From: Aquimarina amphilecti | GTDB taxonomy: Bacteria > Bacteroidota > Bacteroidia > Flavobacteriales > Flavobacteriaceae | Direction of reading: 5' to 3' | NCBI RefSeq assembly: GCF_900109375.1 | Contig: NZ_FOAB01000011.1 | Span: 34,631-98,630, forward strand | DNA length: 64,000 bases | Part shown: piece by piece, positions 38,003-46,457 of the stretch | Layout of the letters: each line of letters begins with the position of its first letter | How positions within the stretch are numbered: the first letter of the stretch is position 1 | Translations under genes and position numbers: made by a program | Notes under the pieces: model-generated | Told to the model about the DNA's origin: nothing | Database searches by the model: none | What the model saw: only the letters and a program-made list of their open reading frames with translations

Positions 38003-39034
38003 TTAAAATAACATCTTTCGTTTCCTTATTAATAACCATATTACAACAGGAGCCCCAATTAACGATGTAATGGCATTAATGGGTAAAGTATATTCTGTTC
38101 CTGGTAACTGGGAGATAGTATCGCAAACTAACATAATCATACTTCCGATTAGCATAACGGCGGGGATCAATGTTTTATGATCCGAAGTATGAAATAACTG
38201 TCGTGTTAAGTGCGGTACGGCTAATCCTATAAAAGCAATTGGGCCTGCAAAGGCGGTAATACTTCCTGCTAATAATCCCGTGGCTAGAATAATCAAAAAA
38301 CGACTTTTTTTAACATTTAATCCAAGACTACGTGCATAGTTCTCTCCAAGTAAAAGTGTATTTAGAGGTTTTATTGCAAAAACCGCGAGAATCATTCCTA
38401 GTAAGGAGATAGAAGAAAAGATTACTACATCTACCCAAGATAAATTCCCTAAACTTCCAAATCCCCAAAAAATATAACGTTGCAATTGTTCTGCTGGGGC
38501 AAAATAAGAAAGTACACTTACTATTGCAGCTGTAATACTTCCAAACATTAATCCGATAATTAAAATCGCCATAGTGTCTCTTACTCTAATAGATACAAGC
38601 ATAACCATAAAAAGAACTAATATGCTACCAAGACTAGCTGCGGCAACTAATCCCCAGTTAGATACTAGGAATAATGCTGTCGATCCACCAATCAAAGCGC
38701 TTCCTAGAATTAATAATGCTACACCAAGACTGGCTCCAGAACTAATTCCTAATACAAATGGTCCTGCCAGAGGGTTTCTAAATAATGTTTGCATCAATAG
38801 GCCTGAAACCCCTAATCCACTTCCTACAATTACAGCAGTGATCGCTTTAGGTAATCTATAATCAATAATAATATGTTTCCATGACTCTTTTTCTACGGTA
38901 GCACCTACTAAACTCTTTAAGGTATCAAACCATGGTATTAATACAGAACCAAGACTGATATTAGTTACAAAACATAGTAATAGAACTATGATGATGATGA
39001 TGAATACACTTTTATATGATTTGTTTGGGGTCAA
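38003..39034 (-). CDS. btuC: B12 (FecCD-type) ABC transporter permease
   Basis: A 343-residue permease with about ten membrane helices and the family blocks YRLPKAITAVIVGSGLGVSG, LFRNPLAGPFVLGISSGASLG and GPIAFIGLAVPHLTRQLF. Translation apparently starts at a TTG that directly abuts the btuF stop codon; no nearby ATG keeps the first helix intact. The direct abutment suggests coupled translation. Confidence 0.88.
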   Translation of the reverse strand: MTPNKSYKSVFIIIIIVLLLCFVTNISLGSVLIPWFDTLKSLVGATVEKESWKHIIIDYRLPKAITAVIVGSGLGVSGLLMQTLFRNPLAGPFVLGISSGASLGVALLILGSALIGGSTALFLVSNWGLVAAASLGSILVLFMVMLVSIRVRDTMAILIIGLMFGSITAAIVSVLSYFAPAEQLQRYIFWGFGSLGNLSWVDVVIFSSISLLGMILAVFAIKPLNTLLLGENYARSLGLNVKKSRFLIILATGLLAGSITAFAGPIAFIGLAVPHLTRQLFHTSDHKTLIPAVMLIGSMIMLVCDTISQLPGTEYTLPINAITSLIGAPVVIWLLIRKRKMLF

Positions 39035-40174
39035 CTAGTTCAGTTTTTCGAAAAAATAAGGTTCGTAATCTGTTAAAAGTTCAGGGTGCGCTATTTGGAT
39101 AATATCTTTAAGAATTAAATCTGGACGCATAGGCCCTAATTCATAATATATTAATCCACCTTTTGCACCTGTTTTTAATGTAGAAGAATATACGGTTTTA
39201 TTTTTAAATGCTTCGAAGAAAGTATATCTGTTGTTCTTTTCTTTTAGCTCCGAAAGTGATTTAGAAGATCCAGAACCTATCCACAGTTGTGCATTTTGAG
39301 CTTTTTCTAGTACACTTTCAAAATTTAATGCTATACTCCCTGTTTTTGAAGTTTTCTCCCATAAATATTTTGTGTTCGCATCTTTTAAGAATTTAGCAAC
39401 ATAACTATCTCCTCCAGGTATATACCAAACGTCTTTAAACATGTTGCCGGATAATACAGTTGGAGATGTTGTAGCATTTTTAGCTAAAGCTGATGCTTCA
39501 TTATAATCTTTTTCAATCTTCTTAAAAATACTATCTGCTTCTTTTTCTTTATTATAAAAGGCCGCTACGAATTTTATCCATTCCGCTCTTCCTAGCGGAT
39601 GTTGTTCCATCCAAGAACCATTCATAACAACAGGAATTCCAGTTCTTTCTAGGAGATCGTACGTCTTAGTATCACCTGTGGCGGAGTATCCAATAATAAG
39701 TTCCGGAGCTAGTTCTAGTGTAAGTTCTGTATTTAGATGACCATTATTACCTAATTCTATAATTGATCCATCATCAATCAAACTTCGAGTCTTCTCTGAT
39801 GAAATATAATCACAATGAGGAAAACCAATTAACTTGTTTTCTAATTCCAAATATTCCAGCATTGGTATATCTGTTGTCGAAGTAACCACCGTTTTATCTA
39901 CGGGGATCTGTATGTAAGAAGCTTTACCGTTTACAGTTGGTTTTTTTGTTCCTTTAGGATATAAAACATAAGTGAATGAATTTTTAGCATCAGGCCAAGG
40001 CGAAGTAATCTTTATCTCCTTATGTGTTTCTTTATTTTTAATAGTAAAGCCTATTGCATATTGAACTTCTTGTTCAATAAGTTTTTTTGTTATTATTGAG
40101 GTCCCCTCTTTATTTCCTTTTTTGCAGGATTGAAAAGAAAGAAATAATATGAACAGGATACAAAGATTCTTCAT
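39035..40174 (-). CDS. btuF: B12 ABC transporter substrate-binding lipoprotein
   Basis: A periplasmic-binding-protein of the TroA/BtuF type with a lipoprotein signal (MKNLCILFILFLSFQSCKKG). I prefer ATG 40174 over the TTG at 40195. Typical blocks are PVDKTVVTSTTDIPMLEYLE, LELAPELIIGYSATG and MNGSWMEQHPLGRAEWIKF. It is the first gene of btuF-btuC-btuD, transcribed away from the neighbouring DUF71 gene. Confidence 0.83.
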   Translation of the reverse strand: MKNLCILFILFLSFQSCKKGNKEGTSIITKKLIEQEVQYAIGFTIKNKETHKEIKITSPWPDAKNSFTYVLYPKGTKKPTVNGKASYIQIPVDKTVVTSTTDIPMLEYLELENKLIGFPHCDYISSEKTRSLIDDGSIIELGNNGHLNTELTLELAPELIIGYSATGDTKTYDLLERTGIPVVMNGSWMEQHPLGRAEWIKFVAAFYNKEKEADSIFKKIEKDYNEASALAKNATTSPTVLSGNMFKDVWYIPGGDSYVAKFLKDANTKYLWEKTSKTGSIALNFESVLEKAQNAQLWIGSGSSKSLSELKEKNNRYTFFEAFKNKTVYSSTLKTGAKGGLIYYELGPMRPDLILKDIIQIAHPELLTDYEPYFFEKLN

Positions 40175-40261
40175 TTGATTTAGAATATTTTTCAAACTTC
40201 GATATATTTTTTGAAAAGCTATAATGATTTACCGTTAATTTGTGCAGATAAATATTATGAT

Positions 40262-40909
40262 ATGTCATTTTTATGCTCTTGGAGTGGGGGAAAAGATAGT
40301 TGTTATGCAATGCATATTGCCGTTAAAAAAGGGTTACAACCTATTGTTTTGTTAAATGTGCTCAATGAATATGGTGATCGATCTCGTTCTCACGGAATCC
40401 CTAAAGAAATCTTAGAAGCACAAGCAGATGCAATGAAATTGCCTATTCATTTTTTTGAAAGTACCTGGAATGATTACGAGCGATTGTATATAGAGAGTTT
40501 AAAAAGATTGACAGATACGTATAATCTAAAATCGGCAGTCTTTGGGGATATTGACATTCAGTCTCATAGAGATTGGGAAGAAAAAGTATCTAATGCAGCT
40601 AACCTAAAAGCAATTTTGCCTATTTGGCAACAATCGAGAAAACAATTAGTGCTTGATATGATTGATAATGGAATCGAAGCTTTAATTGTTTCTTGTAATA
40701 ATATACTAGGGCCAGATTTTTTAGGACGAAAGATCGATAAAAAACTTATTGAAGATTTGGAGGCTTTAGGCGTCGATGCTTGTGGGGAGAATGGAGAATA
40801 TCATACATTGGTTGTAAATGCTCCACTTTTTAAAGAAAAACTTCGAGTTAATGTGGTAGGAAAAGAAACTTCATCTAACTATAATTTTGCTTCCCTAAAG
40901 TTACTTTAG
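40262..40909 (+). CDS. DUF71/COG2102 ATP-pyrophosphatase, B12-salvage type
   Basis: The N-type ATP pyrophosphatase motif SWSGGKDSCYAMH is at residues 5-17, with EALIVSCNNILGPDFLGRKI and GENGEYHTLVVNAP downstream, as in Dph6-like amide ligases. I start at ATG 40262; a longer form from 40211 adds residues before the conserved start. Comparative genomics (the DUF71/COG2102 literature) predicted that the bacterial members clustered with cob genes act in B12 salvage rather than diphthamide synthesis, and the setting here agrees. It lies divergent to btuF and overlaps the cobC stop region by 4 bases. The reaction is unproven. Confidence 0.82.
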   Translation: MSFLCSWSGGKDSCYAMHIAVKKGLQPIVLLNVLNEYGDRSRSHGIPKEILEAQADAMKLPIHFFESTWNDYERLYIESLKRLTDTYNLKSAVFGDIDIQSHRDWEEKVSNAANLKAILPIWQQSRKQLVLDMIDNGIEALIVSCNNILGPDFLGRKIDKKLIEDLEALGVDACGENGEYHTLVVNAPLFKEKLRVNVVGKETSSNYNFASLKLL

Positions 40910-41424
40910 ATTTTAATTACATCTCCATAACTTACCTTTATTTTAAATGAGTCTTTTAGGTCTATTTGTCTAATATAAGCTAGTAAAGCTCGTATTGGGC
41001 CTGCGTGAGCAACAATTATTATTTTTTCATCAGAAGAATGATCAAGCGATTCATAAAATTCGACAATTCTCTCTTGTAACATCACATAAGATTCTCCATT
41101 AGGAACTTTTACATTAACAAAGTCTTCCATCCAAGGGTTTAGTTCTTCTTGTGGAATATCATCCCAAGTTTTTAATTCCCAATTTCCGAAGTTTAATTCT
41201 TGAAGCCTATTGTCTATTTTTATTTGAATATTAAAACTTTCTGCCAATATTTTACAGCGTTTTAAAGGACTGCAATAAATTTTAGATATTTCTTTTGAAG
41301 GTATTCGATGATGAATTTCAATAACCTCAGATTCGAAGGTGCTCGTGACTCCTAGGTCACTTTGTCCATAACATATTCCTTTTTTTATGTCAGGAGTTGT
41401 ATGTCTTACCAGATATATTTCCAT
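40906..41424 (-). CDS. cobC: alpha-ribazole phosphatase-like histidine phosphatase
   Basis: A phosphoglycerate-mutase-like fold, 172 residues, with EIYLVRHTTPDIKKGICYGQ. The catalytic His is in RHT rather than the common RHG. IYCSPLKRCKILAE and VAHAGPIRALLAY (second His) complete the site. It should remove the 5'-phosphate in nucleotide-loop assembly. It overlaps cobS by 19 bases, so it is the last gene of the cobU-cobT-x-cobS-cobC operon. Confidence 0.88.
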   Translation of the reverse strand: MEIYLVRHTTPDIKKGICYGQSDLGVTSTFESEVIEIHHRIPSKEISKIYCSPLKRCKILAESFNIQIKIDNRLQELNFGNWELKTWDDIPQEELNPWMEDFVNVKVPNGESYVMLQERIVEFYESLDHSSDEKIIIVAHAGPIRALLAYIRQIDLKDSFKIKVSYGDVIKI

Positions 41425-42170
41425 AGGGCTATTACACTAAGATAAAATATAACTTCACTAAGCTGTTGAACCGCACCAGCGCAATCACCTGTTTGACCAC
41501 CAATCCATTTTTTAAATTTAGCAGCTAAGAACATTTTTGAAAGATACATTGGTATTAGCGTAAGGAATATTAAAGGATTTAGAAAAAAAGTTAATGGAAT
41601 TATTCCGAAGAAAGCACTTATTGTTAACATAGTAATGCTCATACTCTTTGCAGCAGGTTTTGCTTTGCTATCTTCAGTATCTCGTACATATGGATGTGTA
41701 AAAATAAGGGTAGTTGCTATAAACCTACTGAGACTATGACCAGAAATCATTATTAAAGGAATGTATAGAGGATCTATTTCTCTTAAAGCAGAAAATTTGA
41801 TTGCCAGTAGTAGTAGTATTCCAATAGTTCCATAAGTTCCTAATCGAGAGTCTTTCATGATTAAAAGAATCTTTTCTTTGGTCCAACCACCTCCAAAACC
41901 ATCACAGACATCAGCAAATCCATCTTCGTGAAATGCTCCTGTAGCATACACTGTACTAAACATAGAAAGAAGTAATGAGATTTCTGTAGAAAATAAATAG
42001 GAGCAAGCATAAAATATAAAACCTCCAATTCCTCCAATTAGGATGCCAACTAGCGGAAAGTATTTTGAACTCTTTCGTAAGTATTCTGGATCGTGATTTA
42101 CCCATTTAGGACAAGGAATCCTAGTGAAAAACATTAGAGCAGTAAAAAATATATGGATCTCTTTTTTCAT
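41406..42170 (-). CDS. cobS: adenosylcobinamide-GDP ribazoletransferase (cobalamin synthase)
   Basis: Joins adenosylcobinamide-GDP with alpha-ribazole at the membrane. A 254-residue polytopic protein with the family blocks FFTRIPCP, YFPLVGILIGGIGG, GAFHEDGFADVCDGFGGGWT (the acidic metal-binding motif) and SRLGTYGTIG. It is encoded with cobC and cobT. Confidence 0.93.
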   Translation of the reverse strand: MKKEIHIFFTALMFFTRIPCPKWVNHDPEYLRKSSKYFPLVGILIGGIGGFIFYACSYLFSTEISLLLSMFSTVYATGAFHEDGFADVCDGFGGGWTKEKILLIMKDSRLGTYGTIGILLLLAIKFSALREIDPLYIPLIMISGHSLSRFIATTLIFTHPYVRDTEDSKAKPAAKSMSITMLTISAFFGIIPLTFFLNPLIFLTLIPMYLSKMFLAAKFKKWIGGQTGDCAGAVQQLSEVIFYLSVIALWKYIW

Positions 42171-42188
42171 AAACTTTGGCTCTTGATT

Positions 42189-42497
42189 TTAGAAAATGAA
42201 TTTCCAGAAAGGTATAAACACAGAAATGAATAATATAATAGATAGGACGATCCCTACTATTCCTGTCTTATTTTTCTTTAGCACCGCAATAATACCCAGA
42301 TAAAAACTAAGTAAAGAAATACTAATCATAATTATTTTGAATAATCTTTTAAATGAAACTAGATCATCCATAAAAATAAAACGAACTTCTTCGCCTGTAA
42401 TATGACTATTCTGGATATCATGCATTAGAATATGGAATTTGTATAGAAAGAAAAAGCCTACAAAAGCTATTAATATCGATAAAATTCCCTTTTTCAT
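42189..42497 (-). CDS. small membrane protein within the cob operon
   Basis: 102 residues, about three membrane segments (SILIAFVGFFFLYKFHILM, LFKIIMISISLLSFYLGIIA and VGIVLSIILFISVFIPFW). No family recognised. It lies 11 bases after cobT and 18 bases before cobS on the same strand. It could be an accessory protein of B12 assembly, but this rests only on position. Confidence 0.6.
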   Translation of the reverse strand: MKKGILSILIAFVGFFFLYKFHILMHDIQNSHITGEEVRFIFMDDLVSFKRLFKIIMISISLLSFYLGIIAVLKKNKTGIVGIVLSIILFISVFIPFWKFIF

Positions 42498-42508
42498 TAA
42501 ATATTTTT

Positions 42509-43543
42509 TTAGTCTTTGGTAGTAACCTCTGCTTCTTCAAAACTAGCCATATTATTGAGAAATGCCACAGCGGATTCTAAAATAGGATACGCAACTGCGG
42601 CACCTGTACCTTCCCCTAATCTCATTCCAAGTGTTACTAATGGAGTTTTTTCAAGAAAGTTTAATATTTTTTGATGTCCTTGCTCTTCAGATGAATGTGC
42701 AAAAATACAATAGTCTATTACATTATTGTTTATGGTATTTGCAGCTAACAAGGCAGCTGTTACAATAAAACCATCGATAAGAATAGTCATTTTTAGTTCT
42801 GCAGCCTTTAGGATAGCTCCAGTAATCATTGCAATTTCAAAACCTCCAAAAGTTGCAAGTGCTTCTAATGGAGAATTAGGATGATGCTTTTCAAAAACGG
42901 TTTTTAGAACTCTTTTTTTTGTTTTTATAGCATCTCCTTGGGCTCCAGTTCCAGCTCCTACACATTCAGTAATTGGAATTGCTGTAAAATGTGACATTAA
43001 TAAAGCTGCCGCAGAAGAATTACCGATTCCCATTTCACCAAAACCAATTACATTACACCCATTATTATGTGTTTCAGAAACAATGTTCGCACCTTTTTTT
43101 ATAGCTGTTTTACACTGGTCAATGGACATTGCGGGTTCTGTTTCATAGTTTTTAGTTCCATATCCTATTTTAGCATCAATAAGATCTGATTGATTTCCAA
43201 AATTATGATTTACTCCTGCATCAATAATTTTCAAGTGAATCTTATTTCGATTACAAAATGAGTTGATGGCGGCACCTCCACTAAGAAAGTTATATACCAT
43301 TTGTTGGGTTACAATTTGTGGGTATGGATTTACTTCACCTTTTTCTGCAATTCCATGATCTCCTGCAAAAACAAGAATAGTAGGTTGTTTTAATGTAGGG
43401 TTTGTTTTATGCTGTATTAATCCTATTTGTAACGCGATTTTCTCTAATTTTCCTAAAGATCCAACAGGTTTAGTCTTAAGATTAATTTTATGTTGTATCG
43501 TATTTTCTAAAGATCTATCTAATGAAGAAATAGTAAAATCCAT
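42509..43543 (-). CDS. cobT: nicotinate-nucleotide-dimethylbenzimidazole phosphoribosyltransferase
   Basis: Activates the lower ligand to alpha-ribazole phosphate. 344 residues with KTKPVGSLGKLEKIALQIG at the N-terminus, ILVFAGDHGIAEKGEVNPYP, GEMGIGNSSAAAL and the C-terminal LGMRLGEGTGAAVAYPIL with the catalytic Glu. It abuts cobU with no gap. Confidence 0.94.
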   Translation of the reverse strand: MDFTISSLDRSLENTIQHKINLKTKPVGSLGKLEKIALQIGLIQHKTNPTLKQPTILVFAGDHGIAEKGEVNPYPQIVTQQMVYNFLSGGAAINSFCNRNKIHLKIIDAGVNHNFGNQSDLIDAKIGYGTKNYETEPAMSIDQCKTAIKKGANIVSETHNNGCNVIGFGEMGIGNSSAAALLMSHFTAIPITECVGAGTGAQGDAIKTKKRVLKTVFEKHHPNSPLEALATFGGFEIAMITGAILKAAELKMTILIDGFIVTAALLAANTINNNVIDYCIFAHSSEEQGHQKILNFLEKTPLVTLGMRLGEGTGAAVAYPILESAVAFLNNMASFEEAEVTTKD

Positions 43544-44047
43544 TTATTTTATTTTTACTGGTATTCCGGATACCATTAGTACTGCGTGATCTGCATGTTT
43601 GGCAATATGCTGATTCATCCAACCTTGTAACTCTGTGAATTTCCTGCCAATTTCTGTCGTGGCATGAACTCCCATTCCAATTTCATTGGATATTATGATA
43701 ATGGTAGCGTTAATTTTTAAGAGTTTATCAAACTCTGCTTTTGCTTGTGATAAAGAAAGTTCAATGTCATTTTTAGTATCAACAAAGAAATTAGTAAGCC
43801 ATAGAGTTACACAATCAATAACCACTGTTGTATCATTATCGACAACTTTAGATAGTTCTTTTTCTTCCTCAATGGAGACCCATCTATTGTCTCGATCAGA
43901 AATATGTCGGTCAATGCGTTTTTGATGATTCCCATCCCAAATTCTAGAAGTCGCTAAATATGTGGGATTATCTGAGAGTTCTAATGCGAGATTTTGGGCA
44001 TAACTACTTTTGCCTGAGCGTTCTCCTCCTGTTACGTAATACAACAT
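43544..44047 (-). CDS. cobU: adenosylcobinamide kinase / guanylyltransferase
   Basis: A bifunctional 167-residue enzyme. The P-loop GGERSGKSSYAQ is at the N-terminus, then DRHISDRDNRWVSIEE with the guanylylated-His region and VIDCVTLWLTNFF and NEIGMGVHATTEIGRKF. It is the first gene of the reverse-strand cob operon, starting about 105 bases from the cobalamin riboswitch that faces the other way. Confidence 0.94.
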   Translation of the reverse strand: MLYYVTGGERSGKSSYAQNLALELSDNPTYLATSRIWDGNHQKRIDRHISDRDNRWVSIEEEKELSKVVDNDTTVVIDCVTLWLTNFFVDTKNDIELSLSQAKAEFDKLLKINATIIIISNEIGMGVHATTEIGRKFTELQGWMNQHIAKHADHAVLMVSGIPVKIK

Positions 44048-44152
44048 TTGTGGTTTTTAAGAGTGTAAATATACTAGTATTACTAATTTATTTGTTAAAG
44101 CGAATACATTTTCGAAGAAATATAATACATTCGCGCAGAATTTCGGTTCCAA

Positions 44153-44346
44153 GATTCTTATCATAGAGTTGAGGATTAAAAGGGAATCGGGTGATCTTGA
44201 AATATATAGAAACTCCCGAGCTGTTCCCGCAACTGTAAACTTTGTCCGTATTATACGGGTGCTTGTTGTTGATTCTTTATAACCACTGTCCGCCTTGGAT
44301 GGGAAGGTAAACATCAAGACGTAAGCCAGGAGACCTGCCTAGAATC
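44153..44346 (+). promoter_or_regulatory. cobalamin (AdoCbl-type) riboswitch
   Basis: GATTCT (44153-44158) and AGAATC (44341-44346) can form the closing P1. Inside are the recognisable AAGGGAATCGGG and CGAGCTGTTCCCGCAACTGTAA segments and the conserved B12 box GTAAGCCAGGAGACCTGCC ending at 44339. It lies upstream of the TonB-receptor gene on the same strand and should lower its expression when cobalamin is plentiful. Confidence 0.93.
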
Positions 44347-44377
44347 ATTATGTCAAACTTTCGGGATAGAAGTTTAG

Positions 44378-44402
44378 GTATGGGTAAACTGCATACTTTT
44401 TT
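44378..44402 (+). terminator. terminator hairpin in the riboswitch expression platform
   Basis: GTATG (44378-44382) pairs with CATAC (44392-44396) and is followed by six T. The upstream bases allow competing stems (AGTTTA/TAAACT, and AAACTT/AAGTTT), so switching between folds is plausible. The stem is short, and translation control of the ATG at 44434 is an alternative. Confidence 0.45.
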
Positions 44403-44433
44403 CCGGCAATTGTAAAATTAAGTCATTTAGGAA

Positions 44434-46386
44434 ATGAACAAAAAAGTGTTTTTTGGGGCTACACTAATTATGTTAGGAGCTCAGGTTATTTCAGCGCAAG
44501 AAGTAAATCAAGAAGAAAAGGTAAACGAATTAGATGAGGTTGTAATTTCTGATTCTAAATTTAAATTAAAGAGAGAGCAAAGCGGTAAGGTAATTACCAA
44601 GATTAGCTCAGAAGAACTTGAACGTAGTCAAGGTCAATCAGTTGCTACGGTATTAAACAGAGTGGCAGGAGTTTTTGTTAATGGAAGTAATAATGCAGCA
44701 GGAGAGCCATTGGGTGTTTATATCCGAGGTGGGCGTAATCGTCAGGTTGTGATTAGAGTTGATGGAGTTACTGTAAGCGATCCAACTTCGTCCGCAGGAG
44801 ATTTTGATTTACGATTATTGTCTACAAATCAAATAGAGTCTATAGAAATTTTAAAAGGAGCTTCCAGTACATTATATGGATCTGGAGCGGCCGCAGCAGT
44901 AATTAATATTACTACAAAATTAGAAAGTAAAGACGCTATTGCAGCTCAATTTTCTTCTAGTATTGGTACAAACCAATCACAGGATGATCAAGATTATGAT
45001 GTAAATGAATTTGTAAATTTTGCTTCTATTAATGGTACTATTGGTAAAGTAAGTTATTTAGGTAGTCTTTCTCATCAATCTACTGATGGTTTATCAGCTG
45101 CAGAAGATCCTCTCGAATCTACTACTGGTAATACTTTTGATAGTGATGCATATAATAAGTTTAATGTGTATGCAAAAGTGGGATATCAATGGAGTAAGAA
45201 CTTTAAGTTTCACTTTTTTGGTAACCTAGATCAGTATAAGACAGATTTTGATGGTGGAGCAGGATTCGACGCTAATAATCAATTTAATAGTAGACAATTA
45301 AGAGGTGGGAGTTTTTGGGAAGCTAAATACCCAAATGGAAGTTTCACTTTTGTAGATAGTTATGCATTGTTAGAAAGAGAGTTTAATTCTAATTTTCCAT
45401 CTAAATATGAAGGTAAGATATATACTTTTGATGCATATAATAAATATAACTTCAATAACACTTTTTACACCGTAATTGGAGCTAACGGATCATACAGTGA
45501 TTTTAATTTATTTAGTATTCCATTTGGCAGTGATGATTTTGAACAAACAATAAATGATAATGAAGCTGACTTTGATATCATTGATCCATATGTGAATTTG
45601 GTATATGCTTCTAAGTTTGGTCTTAATATTAATGCCGGAGCAAGACTGAATATTCATAGTTCATATGGAAATCATATGGTGTATAGTATAAACCCTTCTT
45701 ATACATATACTTTTGGTGAAAACTATATTAAAGGATTAGCGTCATATAGTACAGCGTATATTACACCATCTTTATTTCAGTTGTATGACACGGCATTTTT
45801 TAGTGGAAATCCAGATTTGGAGCCAGAAGAAAGTACAACTATAGAAGCTGGATTTGAATTTTCTCATCAGAAAAAAGCAACAATAAGTGTCGTGTATTTC
45901 GATAGAACATCAGAAAATTTTATCACTTTTGATCCAACTACTTTTGTGAATTTGAATTCTACAGAAGATATTGAAGTGAATGGAGTGGAGGTTGAAGCGA
46001 ATGCGAAGTTATTAGATGATAAGCTATCTATTAATGCTAATTTCACGTATACTAACATTGATAAATTAGAAAATAATATCCGAATTCCAGAAAATAGTTT
46101 ACAAGCTACTATTGGATATCAATTATGTCCTAAGACATTTACTTCTTTAAGTTATCAATTAAATAGTAAAAGAAATGATACGTTTTTTAATCCTGTAACT
46201 TTTGCTTCTGATCCAGTAGAGTTAGATGGTTATGGAATATTAGATTTTTATATTAGTCATCAATTAATGGATAATCTTAGTATTTATGCAGCGATGAATA
46301 ATGTAACAAATGAAGAGTATCAAGAGATATTTGGATTTAGTACTAGAGGGAGAAATGCTCGAATAGGATTTAATTTGAAGTTTTAA
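44434..46386 (+). CDS. btuB: TonB-dependent cobalamin receptor (BtuB-like)
   Basis: Outer-membrane receptor for B12 and related corrinoids. A signal peptide (MNKKVFFGATLIMLGAQVISAQ) precedes a TonB box-like LDEVVISDSKF, a plug domain (about 45-165, with GVYIRGGRNRQVVIRVDGV and EILKGASSTLYGSGAAAAVI), and a 22-strand barrel ending in an aromatic residue (GFNLKF). At 650 residues it has BtuB-like size. The riboswitch directly upstream is the best evidence for the substrate. A 38-base perfect palindrome terminates it. Confidence 0.93.
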   Translation: MNKKVFFGATLIMLGAQVISAQEVNQEEKVNELDEVVISDSKFKLKREQSGKVITKISSEELERSQGQSVATVLNRVAGVFVNGSNNAAGEPLGVYIRGGRNRQVVIRVDGVTVSDPTSSAGDFDLRLLSTNQIESIEILKGASSTLYGSGAAAAVINITTKLESKDAIAAQFSSSIGTNQSQDDQDYDVNEFVNFASINGTIGKVSYLGSLSHQSTDGLSAAEDPLESTTGNTFDSDAYNKFNVYAKVGYQWSKNFKFHFFGNLDQYKTDFDGGAGFDANNQFNSRQLRGGSFWEAKYPNGSFTFVDSYALLEREFNSNFPSKYEGKIYTFDAYNKYNFNNTFYTVIGANGSYSDFNLFSIPFGSDDFEQTINDNEADFDIIDPYVNLVYASKFGLNINAGARLNIHSSYGNHMVYSINPSYTYTFGENYIKGLASYSTAYITPSLFQLYDTAFFSGNPDLEPEESTTIEAGFEFSHQKKATISVVYFDRTSENFITFDPTTFVNLNSTEDIEVNGVEVEANAKLLDDKLSINANFTYTNIDKLENNIRIPENSLQATIGYQLCPKTFTSLSYQLNSKRNDTFFNPVTFASDPVELDGYGILDFYISHQLMDNLSIYAAMNNVTNEEYQEIFGFSTRGRNARIGFNLKF

Positions 46387-46402
46387 ACATATTTTCCGTA
46401 CT

Positions 46403-46440
46403 AAAAAAAGGTCCCAAACTTAAGTTTGGGACCTTTTTTT
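46403..46440. terminator. bidirectional terminator, perfect 38-bp palindrome
   Basis: From AAAAAAAGGTCCC through TTAA to GGGACCTTTTTTT the 38 bases equal their own reverse complement. It lies between the 3' ends of btuB (+) and the S41 peptidase gene (-), so it serves both. Confidence 0.92.
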
Positions 46441-46457
46441 ATAAAATCTTATATCAA

